Of a stretch of DNA of 64,000 bases, positions 14,936-27,665 are shown piece by piece (within the stretch, counting starts at the first letter, position 1; every line of letters begins with the position of its first letter). The DNA is from Apostichopus japonicus (lineage: Eukaryota; Echinodermata; Holothuroidea; Aspidochirotida; Stichopodidae). The position numbers and the translations under genes were made by a program. Location: the NCBI RefSeq assembly GCF_037975245.1, contig NC_092573.1, forward strand, positions 4,775,501 to 4,839,500, given 5' to 3'. The notes beneath the pieces were generated by a model, which saw nothing but the letters and a program-made list of their open reading frames with translations, was not told where the DNA came from and did not search any database.

Positions 14936-16477
14936 TGAAAAGAAATGAACAAAATGTGTCAGAACCACATGTGTTGTTCGATATAACGGGAAACTACCAT
15001 AAAATAAGTTATTTAAAGAATAATTCCGAATAATTTGGTGGAAGAAAACTCAACATTGCTGCCTTTTGTTTTAAGGTTGATGACCACAAAGCCATACATT
15101 GGTCAACAAATTGGTCCAGTTTAGCCATTTTCCTTTTCTTAGTGTTGCATTCGGTATCATGTGGAGAAGTTTTGTTGTTATTACAATACTTTACAAACTG
15201 TCACTGAAGTGAAAACATTGTCCATTCTTCAAATTGTCTATCCACATAATTGTTTTACGATAACGAAATCAATATAGAAAAAAAAGAAGAGCTTGCAGTA
15301 CAGCAATCGATTTGTTCACATTTTGCTTACAACAGCCGCAACTTTAATAAAGTAAACCAACTTTCTGACTCACAAAATTAAGTTACAGACTAAAACGAGA
15401 AAGAACATGATTCGTGTTTTTGATACAACAATTGTAACACCCCTAAAGCCAACTTTGAAAGCGTGTTATATTGATATATAACTCCTTGAGTATTTCAGAG
15501 ATACAATATCAACGTCTCGGCGTCAGTTATCTTGTTTGACCTGTAATGAAATGACCTTAATTCGACTGTTACATCGAATATCTCGTGCGAAATGGGTATA
15601 GAGTTAACCTTGAAAACTATACATTACTATGAAAAAGTCAAACACATGTTGCTCTCTTTGTTGCTTTGGACTTTTGTATTTTCTTATTTTCTATGTTGTT
15701 GAACTCTCTGTTTTTATTCCGTTATTATATCAATGCAACTGCGCTACTGACGGCGGGTAAAGGTTGAGTAATGGTTTGCTTTTGTATATCAGACAAAATA
15801 AAAGAAAGTTCTACATATATATAATATTAGCATGGAAATATACATTATGAAAACAATGTCATCATATCAGAGACTTAAAGTTAAATCTGACCATTCTGGA
15901 GAATTATCCTACAATTTGAAATGAAGTGAAGGATATTTCAGTGAATCGTTAATTCTTAAGTACCCACCGGCACGAAAACTTTTATATGTAGCTAAATTTC
16001 AACCGTCATTAGTCGCTCCCCCCCCCCCCACTCGCCCCATTTCTGCCCATCGTTTTCTTTTAGGAATAGATGTGGGTTAGTTTTAATCATTTGCTACTAT
16101 ATAAAATCTTAATGGGCTAATCAAGAAGCACCACAAGACCAGCTGTGTGTCAATAAGCCTTTAGAGAATTTTGATAACATCGGGAAAGAAATATTCATTA
16201 AGTATAAATACCTTACGTATTACCCTGAATTTCCAAATGAGTGTTTTAATTTTAAACTATTTTATTTCCATCTAGTTTGACTATAATAACTTTAGTTAAT
16301 TCTTCAATGACAGGTGATATAATGGCCCCAAGGACGAATATTTTTGGATGGCCCAATTTTTCTCTTTTCTGATAATGTATATTGTGTCGTTAATAAAATA
16401 CGTACACCGTTATGAAAATAGTGATAAGATAGAGAAAGAAAAAGTTTCTTAATATGTAAAGTGGCAAGTGTGAACCC
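14936..16477. other. No gene recognised
   Basis: AT-rich sequence with short frames only and one poly-C run near 16,018-16,029. I see no transposon ends or exon-like blocks. Confidence 0.5.
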
Positions 16478-16638
16478 ATATGTGACAAGCCTACAGTGGA
16501 TGACGAACTTCTCTACTGGTTTCGAACCTCCGGACAGACAATCAGTGTCCATAGCATTGTACGTGTCCGCATATTAGAGGGAGGATGTAACTTTTTAACT
16601 TTTTGTAACTTGAATTTTCCAATTCATTACAATTTCAA

Positions 16639-16640
<2 letters not shown>
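16478..16640 (+). mobile_element. Decayed tRNA-derived SINE copy, + orientation
   Basis: Read on the + strand this matches the reverse complement of the better preserved copy at 16,815-17,016. Shared pieces in order are GTGACAA..CCTACAGTGG, GGTTTCGAACCTC, ACAATCAGTGTCCATAGC, GTGTCCGCATAT, and finally TTTTCCAATTCATTACAATTT before the AT tract. The second tRNA-like half has lost most of its B-box region. The copy ends in (AT)n, as the opposite copy does. Confidence 0.75.
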
Positions 16641-17016
<376 letters not shown>

Positions 17017-17103
17017 ACTAATTCTGTTTTGGTGACATATTTGCCTTATAATTGCCTTATAATTGGCTTATAATCTATAATACACACACACACAAACACG
17101 CAC

Positions 17104-17125
17104 TATATATATATATATATATATA
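17104..17125. repeat. Short (AT)n inside a CA/TG inverted repeat
   Basis: TAATACACACAC lies on the left and GTGTGTGTATTAC on the right of a 22-bp AT core. The flanks are therefore complementary over roughly a dozen bases and can form a small hairpin. Confidence 0.8.
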
Positions 17126-17139
17126 ACTTTAATCAAAGT

Positions 17140-18617
17140 GTGTGTATTACACATTATAATTTCAATCATCAATACAGATAACTTGGATATAGCGTTCATT
17201 TAAGAAGAACAAAATAAACAAAGTGCCCGAAATATTTTGAAATTTGAGATGACAAGAATTGTGAAACTGATTAGACACGAGGGTTGGTTATGCTTCATTT
17301 CGTTTCTTGATAACGTGGGCAGGTGAATTTTTGACATTGCTGAGATTGATTTTCCCCTTTGGACAACCAGTGCTGAAGTGAGCACCTTGCTTGACAGTTC
17401 ACGGACAGAAAACCTTGAACAAGTGTTGGACGTTACAGATGCCTCGATATACAATATCGTGATCGTGTTTCATCAACAAAGTAGGCCTACATCAAAACTT
17501 GGCTGAGATTAGCAAACCAGGGTGTAACAAATTAGCTTAACCACAAATATGGATTACAGTTGCTGTATTTGCCGTTGTCCTAAGAAATATGTTTACTTAT
17601 TAGGTAACCAACGAATAATATTACTACAGATATTAATGAAATGCAGCACTACCACTGTATTGTATGCGTTTCGGTTCAGTAATATATGTTTTTTGCAATA
17701 TTCACCACGTTGACTTATTGCTAGAATTCGAGAGACAACTGGTATATGACTAACTAACTGGTCAGAGCATCTATCTACCACGTAACGTTGTCGAAACGAA
17801 CAGCTCTTGAAGCTATTCAATATACACGATAACGCGTCGTGGTTAGCAGCCTCAGAACAAGTCGTGGACATTCTTCTCGTGGCAACAATCTTAATGGTCT
17901 CACTTCAAAGTGGTACCAGTAACTTAAGCGTTGTCAAATTTCGGATATTTCTGTTTCAATCGTGTCTGTTACAGAGTGTCGCAATTCACGATCGTGTTTT
18001 CCTAAATGATTCAGTACCGCTTTGTATAACAACCACGATTTGTCGACAAATGTTATTACAACTGAGGTGAAAAAAGAGTTCACCGAGTTTTGTTCCGTAG
18101 TAGACAGACGTTCTAGTCTTGGCAGTTTGTCATAAACACAACTGCTATGAATTCCTAGATATCTTAAGCGACAGAGAACATTCGGCTTTCTTATTTCAAT
18201 AACATATAGACAAATAGAACAATTTTGTGAGAGGTACAGGGTGTTGATTCTGTGTTATGCAAGAGTTGGTTTATAACAGCTGAACATAAAAGGAAGAATA
18301 TTAATAACGTTTATTCATAGATTTTTTTTTACTAAACTTTACATAAACTTGTACATCAAAGCTACTTCGGAGAGATTAAAAAACCACCAGGAGCAACATC
18401 ATGTTCTCCCTTTGACTTTTTGTTCACTAGATTGGACTAAGCTTCCTTAGTATGTTATTATCCCGGAGTCGAACTGGGGAAATTCATTTATCATATATGA
18501 CGTTGACACTTTTACAACTGAGGAAATTGCTTATGTCACCATACGTAACTTCAGGTTGAGCGGTTCCTCCGACGAGCAGTTTTAAAAGAAATGCTTTATA
18601 TGGCCACATGTAAAAGG
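17140..18617. other. No gene recognised; weak open stretch on minus strand
   Basis: A minus-strand frame running from about 18,147 down to about 17,950 is open for some 65 codons before a TGA and stays fairly open beyond it. It has a CATAGCAG acceptor-like site upstream. I cannot match it to any family, and a stretch of this length is expected by chance in 64 kb, so I do not call a gene. Confidence 0.4.
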
Positions 18618-18718
<101 letters not shown>

Positions 18719-18719
18719 T

Positions 18720-21400
18720 AGATAATATGCATAGAGTTTAGTGTAGTATAATAGCAGCTTCGTTTTCGAATGACAATCCTCCCTGCTAAAGACACTAATT
18801 TTAAACACGCCTCTTGAATACGTCACTCAACCCCATATTACTGCAGTAATCGTATTGATCTATTGATTTGTCAATTTAAGATACAGCTGCTTTGCCCCTT
18901 TAAGTGTGTAGTGTCTTGCTTCATATTAAGCTTATTGAATTCAACCTACTAACCTACTTGGTCTTATTTCATTAACGTGGTAAGCAAAGCTGTCAAGTAG
19001 ATCAACAGAGAAGTGTCTGTGTAAACGTTTGTCAAGGACTATGGCAATACAATAAAGGATATGGATTCTAGTGAGCAAAGCCTTTTTTACGTATTTCTTT
19101 TTAGAGCCCAAACAATGCTGCTAATGAAGTGCTGGTAAATTCTTGTTGGCTTACTGAACTTATGACACTTCAAGTGTGTGAAAAACAATGTCTCTCATGT
19201 CCCATCATTTGTTTTATCTGAACCATCAGTTTGACAGGATTTACCTGAAAACTGATCCTATTTTCAAACACGAGAGAATGTTAATACATGGACTCATGTC
19301 ACGAGACTGGCCAAATTCACACCATCCATGGTTAAACATATCTTTGTGGAGGAACATATAATATAAATACATACTCATTTGCATGTAGGCACATACTAAA
19401 TTCATTAATTCAAGGTATTATGTGTAGGCTATATGTCGTTGTTTTCGTTTTAATATTGTGTAGTTATATTACATATTATAACTAATATTCCTCCATACGT
19501 ATAACAAGGGGTAATGAAGAATATATCCATGTCATGCTTCAAAGAAGACTACTTCGTGAAGATATGATATATCCTGCTCTGTGAAACGTTTAGGAGAACT
19601 AACTTTGCACAATTCAGTTGACACCTGCAACTTGATTTTATGTATTTCCATTTTCATCAGTGTCTTATCGAATGACTAATCAAAAGTTAAGGACGCTCTA
19701 TCTCACAACTCTTCGAAAAATTTCTCTAAAACCAGAGGAAACATCTCAGAAGCCACAATAAGGTTGGCAATACGATTTTTTGTATACTTTTCAGGTCTCT
19801 ATAAACATCAATAACTCGGCTGGTTTATATATTCTGATTTTTCCGGAATCATATCACCAAAGTTTCGTTGTTCACATAATTCATTACTGTTTCGAAAAGA
19901 AAAAGATAAATCATAAAGAAAAATTCTTATCAATTACATCCGATATGTCACTGACTTTATAATCATTTTTTTAAAACATTTCTAACCCTCAGGGCTCGAT
20001 CTCTATACCGCTATGCAGCAGAAAGATTCCAATCGTTTTGCTTTACTATGATTTTATGAATGTTTTCATGTGATTAAACATGAATAATGAATGTTATTTC
20101 TAGATCTGCGCCTTGGCAACATAAGTGATAAGTATCACAATTGTTCGAAAACGACAACGTTTTTCTTGTTGCTTCTTTGTAGTATTTGCATATGGTTATA
20201 CAACTTGTTAACAAAATTATCGCCTTAAAGCATTATTCTCGCATGGAAGTCATATATTTTCTAGGATCATATATTGCAATGACGGGTTTTGCAACAAAAA
20301 TACCTTCAACTATATATACTTGTGGAGGGTACTGACGTTTATTTCATCAACAGATAGTCACATAAATTACATCCTTTGAATTAAAAGAAATGGCCTAATA
20401 ATTTTCCGTGCATGTTTCTTCATATCTTTCTCTTCTCATGTTCAGTGCAACGGTTTGTTTATTTATACTTTTTCTAATAGGAATGTATTGTCAAAGAGAA
20501 AATGAAATGAAATTTTTATGCTGCTTTAAAAATGTACATGACTAAGAGCTAAAGAGAGCTAAAATAAGAATCTTTTAACCTTGCACCATATGCTTGTCAC
20601 AATGTATCAGATAGTCTGTAGAACAAACTGTTGAGGATTTTGTAACAGTTTTAGAATGTCTTTTTAAATTAGCACTTTATACTATTTTGTTAAAAGACGA
20701 ATTTTGTTACCATCATGCTCATATTTGAATTTACCTTAAAAGTATAAGCACTATCCCTACTCTGTAACATAAACGTATAACGGGCACTCAAAACATCATA
20801 TGATTATAGTATTGTTCATGACATCAAACAAGTTCATGACCATGAACTTGCCTCTTTTCTCTCTGGTAGAACTTGATGAAAGGATAACGAAAATCTCTAA
20901 GATGTCTTCAGTTTACATTCTGTGTTATAAAGATGTTTACCTCTTTTAGAATATTCATATGGTACACTATGTGAAAAGTTCTTTAAGCCATGTTCCCTTT
21001 CCCCCTTACATGCTTCATTTACCTCAATCCTTTGTGTAGTTTGCAAATCTCTTCATCTACAAGCATGACTTGTATATGTTTGTCTAGTAAGTTACGTAAT
21101 ACTTGTGTAAAGTAGGATATTCAAAGCAAGCATCTTTTGCATTCTTACTTCACTGCATGTCTTACGTACCAACCAATTTTTCTACCATGGAATATGTCAT
21201 CCTGTTCACATTTCTTCACTTTTTGCTTTTATCTTGTACATTATTTTATTTTGTTTCTGTATCATAGGGGTTTTTACATCTACTCATGCGATAGCGCAAC
21301 TTGTCAATTCGTTATAATTGTTACCTCTTGTACTATAGAATTTCATGTTCGATCATAGGACTCCCGGAACACATGATGAGATTTATCCAGGTTTGCTCTT
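18720..21400. other. No gene recognised
   Basis: AT-rich sequence with only short frames (up to 73 codons at 21,137-21,358, rich in Phe, Cys and Tyr). No conserved domain, RNA gene or transposon terminus was seen before the LINE begins near 21.4 kb. Confidence 0.5.
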
Positions 21401-21463
21401 ACTATACCAGTTGACGATTTAAACCTACGTTGTACTGATTCTGCGACAAAATCGCATTCAGTA

Positions 21464-22113
21464 TTACATGTCAACGCAAGAAGCCTTACTAAAAATTACG
21501 ATGCTTTAATTAATCTTTTAATAACCCTTGTAAATCATGAGTTTAATTTCATACCAGTAACTGAGACCTCGCTAAGTTGTAATGCGACTATAGACCTCCT
21601 TGACATTGATGGGTATAGATTCATACATTATGATAGAAATTCAAAGCGAGGTGGTAGTGTAGCCATATATGTTAAACGAGACCTGAGAGTTCTTTGAAGA
21701 CCTGAATTAAGTAACTATCTGTTTTGCAATTAGTGCTGAAAGTTAATTATTGAAGTTATAAATGACAATTGCAAAAATGTTAAAGTCGGGGTTATCTACA
21801 GACCACCAGAAATTTCTATTTGTCGTTTCAATGATGAGCTTGATCAGTGCTTGAGTATCATTGATACTGAATTAAAAAGCTGCTTTTTAGCAGGGGATTA
21901 TAATATTGATATCTGTCAAAATCATATAAACAACGACGTGGAACAATTTATAAACACCATGACAATGCATTCCTTAGTATATACCATTGACGGGCCTTAC
22001 GAGAGTTACAAGGGAAACTTCTACTCTGATTGACAACATTAAAACAAACATTCCTCTGTCTAAATTTAACTCCGGTGTTATATAATAAGTGATATATCTG
22101 ATCATTATCTGAC
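21464..22113 (+). pseudogene. LINE apurinic-type endonuclease domain, decayed
   Basis: This is the endonuclease of a non-LTR retrotransposon. In order one reads a LHVNARSL start motif with the catalytic Asn, a VTETSL motif with the catalytic Glu, a GYRF..RGGSVAIYV block, then after a break VIYRPP, LAGDYNID (catalytic Asp and Asn) and finally DISDHYLTF, the family's SDH motif, near 22,090. A TGA near 21,698, a frame change before VIYRPP and a stop at about 22,033 interrupt the frame. The motif set fits the jockey/CR1/L2 group. It continues into the reverse transcriptase at 22,750. Confidence 0.9.
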
Positions 22114-22749
22114 TTTTCTTGTTACAAGTTTAAATTGTTCACTAAGAAGTAAAAATAAACCCCAACCCTTTAGGCAAAATACCTGTGATCAAACATTGCT
22201 ATGCTTATTACAGAGCTTGTAGCTGTTAACTGGTCTGTAGTCCTGTTAAATAATGATGTAGATATTACTTACTCCCATTTTATTCCAAGTTTCCGTCAAA
22301 GCTTCAACAGTTGCTGTCCGATCACCAAAGTTAACCAAATAGAAACTATCAAAAAACAAACATGGATTACACCTGCAATCATTGCTTCCATTAAATATAA
22401 AACAGAAAATATAGAAAATAAATTCATGTGATCGCCAAGCTCATTATTCCAATTATAAGAGCTTACAAATGTTATTAGACAGGCCAAGAAAATGTGTGGA
22501 AAGTAATCAACATGTATTCTAAAAAAAAATGAGCAAACTAATTGTAGTAAATCCTTTGTTTGTACTGATGTTCTCACAGAGGATCCGCATATACAATTGC
22601 TAATAATTTTGTATGTATTTATCTACAGTTCCAAAGTCTTTGGCAGCCAGGCTACCGATGGGAACAAAGTATGCTTTAACAACATCGATGCAAATGTACA
22701 AAACTCTTTTGTTATGTTTCCTACTACTCATTATGAAGTCCTTCATGTT

Positions 22750-22946
22750 AATTCTTAGCTAAAAACATGGTAAAAGTCCTGGTTTTGATCAAATTCCGAA
22801 TGCCATTTTAAAGAAATTTGGGCATACTATCAAAGTTCCGATAACACACATTAATAATTTTTTAATTAACTTAAGATCGCAAAATTACTACTATTTTTAA
22901 ATGTGGCAATGAGCAACTTATGTGTAGACCAATGTCTGTTTTGCCT
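22750..22946 (+). pseudogene. LINE reverse transcriptase, N-terminal part, cut by a DIRS insertion
   Basis: A KSPGFDQIP motif followed by AILKKFG and IPITHI-like residues is the start of a LINE reverse-transcriptase fingers domain. It ends in a RPMSVLP block at 22,926-22,946. The frame stops exactly where the DIRS element begins and resumes at 29,492 with SKIIEQ. Several stops and frameshifts are present. Confidence 0.85.
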
Positions 22947-23115
22947 TAAATATTCCAAAACTTACTGGTTTGGATATTTACGAGTGACGAGCTTACCTGT
23001 CTCCTCACAACCTTAGCACCTCATTCTACCGTGCCTATAAAGTCCTGGTAAAATAATAACACTGTGCGCCCTCTATGACCGAACCCCCCCCCTCGGTCAC
23101 TCCTCACTACTCATG
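22947..23115. repeat. DIRS left inverted terminal repeat
   Basis: From GATATTTAC (about 22,972) onwards this pairs with the reverse complement of the right end. It runs through CTTACCTGTCTCCTCACAACC, the CTCATTCTACCGTGCC block, the ACACTGTGCGCCCTCTATGACC block and a C-run to TCCTCACTACTCAT. A weaker match continues to about 23,150. The outermost 25 bp (TCCAAAACTTACTGGTTTG) have no partner at the right end but do have one in the internal complementary region, as expected of the unequal ends of DIRS elements. Confidence 0.93.
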
Positions 23116-23572
23116 AGACCACTCCTTAAAAGTGGCCTCACGGTCACCGAAATAGGGGTGGCCAGAATCCTCTGGCCACCCCAAGGACTCCCGTCGACTA
23201 AACTTCTCAAAGGTGAGCCCTTAACAAAAGGCACTGATGCCTTCCTAGCAGGGAGAGTGTAATCCTCCCCGCCGCAGCGGGTAAGGGGGGGGGGACACTC
23301 TCCTGAGCCCTGCAGGCGAAACTACCCCTTTTTCCTAACAAGGAGCCTCATCCTGTAAAGGCCCAACACTTGCTAACCCTAAGACAACTTAGGTGAGTAC
23401 GCATATGAAAAACACAGGGTGCAAAGTTACCCTCACCGATAGACCTGGCCGGTGACTCTTAGTAGTTGTTGGCTCTGTCTATCTGGTGTTGTGCTTGGAG
23501 TCGTGAGCCTAGTCGAACGACTGCTCCCCCGTCCGGCTGTGTCCCACCCCCTCGGGGGAGGGAGGCGGGAAT

Positions 23573-23671
23573 GGAGACAGGTAAGCTCGTCACTCGTAAA
23601 TATCCAAACCAGTAAGTTTTGGAATATTTACTTCGCTCCTCGCTTACCTGTCTCCTCACAACCTTAGCACC
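23573..23671. repeat. DIRS internal complementary region (ICR)
   Basis: Read on the reverse strand, this segment joins the outer tip of the right ITR (ending GCGAGGAGCGAAG) to the outer tip of the left ITR (TAAATATTCCAAAACTTACT and onward to CGAGTGACGAGC). That head-to-tail junction of the two ends is what defines a DIRS ICR, thought to template completion of the ends during replication. TAAATAT is the shared overlap. Confidence 0.93.
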
Positions 23672-23739
23672 GAGTGGCACTGCCCGATGGTGGGAGGCCC
23701 GAGGGGTGGGACCAAGTACCAACCGGACCTCGCATCGCC

Positions 23740-24640
23740 GAGCTACCAAAAGCTGCCTCGGCGTGTAGAGTGTCAGGTAAGTAACAGGCGACGAACGTAG
23801 TTGGTGTTTTCCACGCTGCCACCTTGAGGATGTCCTGTATCGGGATACCGGCAGAGAGAGCTGTGGAAGCCGAGGCCCCACTGATGTTGTGATCTCTTGG
23901 CCGGGTATCCCCCCATCGTGAACGGGCGGATCATCTCTACTAGCCATCGGGATAGGGTATCCTTGGCGGCTGCTGTTTAAGGTGGTCGTGGCAGGATGAA
24001 AAGGGAGGTTGTTTGTCTCAACTTCTCTGTCCTGTTTAAGTACCACTTCAGTGCCCTGACTGGGCACCATCGCTTGTCCTCAGCCACTGATGAAAGGGTT
24101 TTGATTTCCGGAAAGAAAATGTCCCCGGGCAAGAAAGTCAAGGCCCGGTTCTTGGCAATAAGGGACGGGTCTGGAACCGTCCTCGCCCCATGGCCCTCGA
24201 ATCTGATGTGGTTCTGTTTGGTTGTTAGGGCTTGGAGGTAACTCCTTCACGCTGACGCTACCGCAATGACGAAGAGTGTTTTCTTTGTAAGAGCAGCCAG
24301 GGAAGCGTTCCCCGTTGATTCGTACAGCGGCCCTGCCAGGGCATGCAGCACTGCTGAGAGCCCCGCAGAGGGGGCTAACTGTCTGACCCGTGGACGGCGA
24401 TTAGCCATGCCTTTGGTGAGCTGGTCAATGTCTGGGCTAATGCCCAGCGTGGAGCCGTCTGGAAAACCAGACGTCCCCGCCTGGGGCCTGCGTGTGGGAC
24501 CTGCGGCCTGGGACCCTGGGTCCGGAGGGAGCCACTAGGATGAATTTACCCTTGGAGCTGCGAATCTTCCTCAATATCTGGCTGATCATGCCAAAGGGGG
24601 GGGGGGGAAGAATTTAAACCTCTGGTCCGTCTCAAGGCAG
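23740..24640 (-). pseudogene. DIRS tyrosine recombinase, decayed
   Basis: The integrase of the element. On the minus strand, from high to low coordinates: a PPFGMISQILRKI block, TKKTLFVIAVAS, then a PVRALKWYLNRT motif, TLSRWLVEMI, the C-terminal GASASTALSAGIPIQDILKV block and TFVACYLPDTL. The last contains the candidate nucleophile Tyr, near 23,780. The residue expected to be the second catalytic Arg in H..RG appears as Ser (HNISG). At least two frame changes or stops break the frame (one before the TLSRWLV block, one near 24,240). It lies downstream of RNase H and ends close to the ICR, the normal DIRS order. Non-functional as it stands. Confidence 0.9.
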
Positions 24641-25085
24641 GGACCTGGCGCTATGTGGAAGGCTGCAGGTGGGACCGCCTGTTACAAAAGATGGGCAGCC
24701 CATTGTTGCCCTTTGTCGTAAGCAGGTCTATCAGAGGTATGCCGAACATGTGGAAAAACCTACCGCATATTCCTTGCGAAGGGTTCACTCGTCGGGGTCG
24801 AGTTGTCCCCTGGGCAGAGCATCGGCCCTCACACTCTCCTTTCTGGCTATATGGGAGACCCATAGGGCCGTGCCAGATTCTGCAGCTGTGGTGAGGGTCT
24901 CCCATGCCAGACGGCACAGTCTCTCTGCCCTGGTGCCACCCTGTCTATTGATGTAGCTACTGTACAGTATGCCACCACCATCGTGTTGTCTGAGCGGATG
25001 GTGATCAAAGTGCCCTGTACTTGGGCTTGGGAGGGCTCCAGAGAGCCCCAACCCCACAGTCCTGAGAGCGAGGCGGAAGTACATG
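24641..25085 (-). pseudogene. DIRS RNase H domain, decayed
   Basis: On the minus strand a SDNTMVVAY motif (the SDN carries a catalytic Asp) is followed after a one-frame shift by YINRQGGTRAERLCRLAWE, then SHIARKESVRADALPRGQLD, all characteristic of DIRS and other retroelement RNase H domains. Next comes IDLLTTKGNNGLPIFCNR, the conserved segment that links RNase H to the recombinase in DIRS. Frameshifts occur near 24,975 and 24,790. Upstream sequence (25,085-25,232) is no longer readable as the start of the domain. Confidence 0.88.
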
Positions 25086-25398
25086 AAACCTGGTTATCTT
25101 TGCAAATAGGGTGTTGGGGCCGATCCTTTGCCCTGTTGACGCCACTGTGGTGCAGGAAAGTGGTTTCTCTGTATATGCTGCTAAAGAAGTCAAGGACAGT
25201 GGCCTGTATGATGACCTTGTTAGCGCCTGCAATACAGCAGCACTCGCAGTACTGCTTGCAGTACCACAGTACCGCTGATGACCCCTTTAGTTATCAACCA
25301 GTTGCAATCAGAAAACCTCTGAAGAAAAGTACTGCCTTGATGATGTAGACCTAAGCTGTACCCTGTAGGGAGGTTTCATGGAGGTTCTTTCCATGAAA

Positions 25399-25655
25399 AA
25401 TAATATTAATAATAATATTGAGGGTTGAACTGCGCCGGCCTATCTATCGATAACGAAGCCAGAGGCGCTAGCAATATTACCCTTCTCAAAAATAACCTGT
25501 TAAACAGAGAGAAATCCCTCCTGGATGGAAAGACGCAATGGAGATAAAGTGCCTTGCCCAAGGAAACAACAGAATGATCTGGCCAGGACTAAAACCTGCA
25601 AGCCTTAGATCACCAGTACACTGCCTACACCGCTTGACCACAGTGCTCTCCAAAA
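25399..25655 (-). mobile_element. tRNA-related SINE inserted in the DIRS element
   Basis: On the minus strand the head at about 25,655 reads GTGGTCAAGCGGTGTAGG (A-box-like), followed about 30 bp on by CAGGTTTTAGTCC (a degenerate B box), then a GGGCAAGGCACTTTATCTCC body. The 3' end at 25,399-25,430 is an ATT/AAT-rich repeat tail, typical of SINE tails. I could not identify a clean target-site duplication. Confidence 0.65.
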
Positions 25656-25689
25656 ATTGAGTACTGAATGGATAGTTTGCTTCATCAGA

Positions 25690-25995
25690 GTCTTAATCAA
25701 TGCTACAGCTGCTATGTGGCTTTTACAACTACAGTATATGTATGTATTTGTGTATGTAATTTAGATCATCCTGCAAGTAGGAACTTGTGAAGAAGCCTCA
25801 TTGGCTTATCAAAGCCGCAAGCAGACCAAAGTCAGTCTCGTACATTCATATTTAATGTCCATGACTATGAATTGTCAACAGCTCTGTAACTGGACAACAT
25901 ACATTAATCTTGGGGTGACTTGAACCGGGGACCTTTTGATTGGAAGGCACCGGGTTTAACCACTGAGCTAACTAAGCTACAGCCCTACTCACCAG
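25690..25995 (-). mobile_element. Second tRNA-derived SINE in the DIRS element
   Basis: The minus strand at 25,985-25,910 has TAGCTCAGTGG (a textbook A box), AACCCGGTGCC, and GGTTCAAGTCACC (B box), a tRNA-like head. A body with GCTTTGATAAGCC and a tail rich in ACATACA repeats follows towards lower coordinates. It is distinct from the SINE next to it and from the SINE at 16.8 kb. The 3' limit is approximate. Confidence 0.7.
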
Positions 25996-25999
25996 GAAC

Positions 26000-27205
26000 A
26001 AACTCCCAACAGGGGATGTGTAGGGTGGGTTTGTAGAAATTCCACCTCATAAATCCTGGCTGTTTAACGGAGTCCCGGGAGTTACTCAGCAAACACAAAG
26101 GCGTTACTAAATGTTTAGTCTTTTGCTATGATAGCGTTATTAGAGGTGTAAGAAATATGTTACCGAAACCCTTTAGGGGCTATTATTTCAAAACAATTTC
26201 CGTTAAGACATTAATATAACATTAATATAACGTAATATCTCATAGACATCTTATGTCAACGTTTTATCAACACCACATTTAACGTAATAAACACGTATTG
26301 AATGTTATGATAACGTACCCGTTATTCTCAAATCTCTTCCTGTCGAGATGTGTCCATTTCGTAGTGCAGTAAAGGTTTCCAGCTTCCTATTGAAACCACC
26401 TAGCGCCTAGGCTAGTCAAGACTAGGCCATCAGGTGCTACGAAATGCAACTCTGCTTAAGATGTCGGAACATCGAACATTGCTCATGAAGCGCATGCTGT
26501 ATGTTCGGAGCGTGTTAGCGCTTGTAACTTGCTGGGGTTGTATCCTACCCCTTTTTCACCTTACTAACGCGTTTGTCTTGGTAATTCACCAAAGAAATAG
26601 GAAGAAAGGCTTATTCCATAGGATCGCTCACGTAGTCGATAGCTCGTTGCGGTAAAAGTTGAGCTTACACGTGTCAAGCCAGGTGGCTGCTTGGCCCCCC
26701 TCCTCTCTTAACAAATGTGCCACGTTGTACCTTTTTTTTTCTGGCAGTTTGCCAAGGATCTATGAGCGTTATGTTTCCTGGCACTTTGCCAAGTCTCGAG
26801 AAAGTTCTCTTCCTAGCAGTTTGCCAAGGTTTTAAAGTAAACGGAATATTGTACGTCATGAGAACCGATTTGAAACCCCTCAGTCTTACGCATTTTAACA
26901 TGTTCTGGAAGTGGGTTCACCAGTGTTTTAAACGACAGTGTTTTTAAACACAAGTAAGATTTTAACCTAGGCAAATGGCGATGAATTATGATTAGAGAGG
27001 AGTATAATTAGCGAGGAGAATATCACCCCTGAGTGTCTGCAGGTACTCGGTAAATAAACACACATTTGGGATGTGTAGTGGTAGCGGTGTTTTCCCGCAA
27101 ATGATTCGAACCTGTCGTCGCCGCTCAAGCTGCTAGTTCCGGGGGGGGGGGGGGACACTCCCCCTATTCTGGGAAGCGGGAGTAACCGTCCTCTGTAACC
27201 CCGAA
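26000..27205. other. DIRS interior without recognisable coding
   Basis: This is where the DIRS reverse transcriptase would be expected, but neither strand gives a convincing RT motif. The composition is AT-rich, unlike the GC-rich flanking DIRS parts, which suggests replacement or further insertions. A thrice-repeated GCAGTTTGCCAAG-like motif lies at 26,740-26,835. Confidence 0.5.
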
Positions 27206-27460
27206 ATCTAGGGGTCGACCTCGTCGTCTAGGCCGGACAGGTTGCCCGACGCTCTGCAAACCAGGTCGTCCTTGCCGGGGAACAAATCAGGTTCCATTCT
27301 TTGGTCTGGGATTGATCGTGGTGTCGCGGCCGGGCTGGCCGTGGGTTGCGATCGCTCCTCGGCACCGATGTCTGTGTTCGGTGTCTGGGGATAGGTATTT
27401 CTCCCTTTGCCGTGGGAACCTGGCTCGGGGCTGGTTCTCTTTTCGGATTGGGCGCTTGCC

Positions 27461-27665
27461 CCTGCTACCCCGTTCTGGGGGCCCGGCATTGGTAATCTCA
27501 TCGGTTCCCGGCCTCAGGACCGGCCGCGGCTCCGGTTAGGGGGTCTGCGGGCCGGGCTTCTGCACCTGCTACCCCGTTCTGGGGGCCTAGCAGTTGTTAA
27601 TCTCGTTGTAAATGTTGTTGTAGTTGTAAATGTTATTGTAAATGTCGCAGTTGTAAATGTTGTTA
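27461..27665. repeat. Tandem repeats within the GC-rich DIRS region
   Basis: CCTGCTACCCCGTTCTGGGG occurs at 27,461 and again about 104 bp later, with the following sequence partly repeated. It runs into a TGTAAATGTTGTTG-type short tandem array at 27,605-27,665. Confidence 0.75.

Noticed and set aside
17950-18147. Protein-like open stretch of about 65 codons on the minus strand
   Set aside because: It contains a TGA, matches no family I recognise, and a stretch of this length is expected by chance in 64 kb.
19640-19670. TCATCAG on the + strand as a minus-strand hammerhead core
   Set aside because: The following GAAA has no helix II between it and CTGATGA.
23459-24070. 203-codon minus frame as an independent gene
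   Set aside because: It is mostly out of frame with the recognisable recombinase reading in the same DNA and runs through the internal complementary region.
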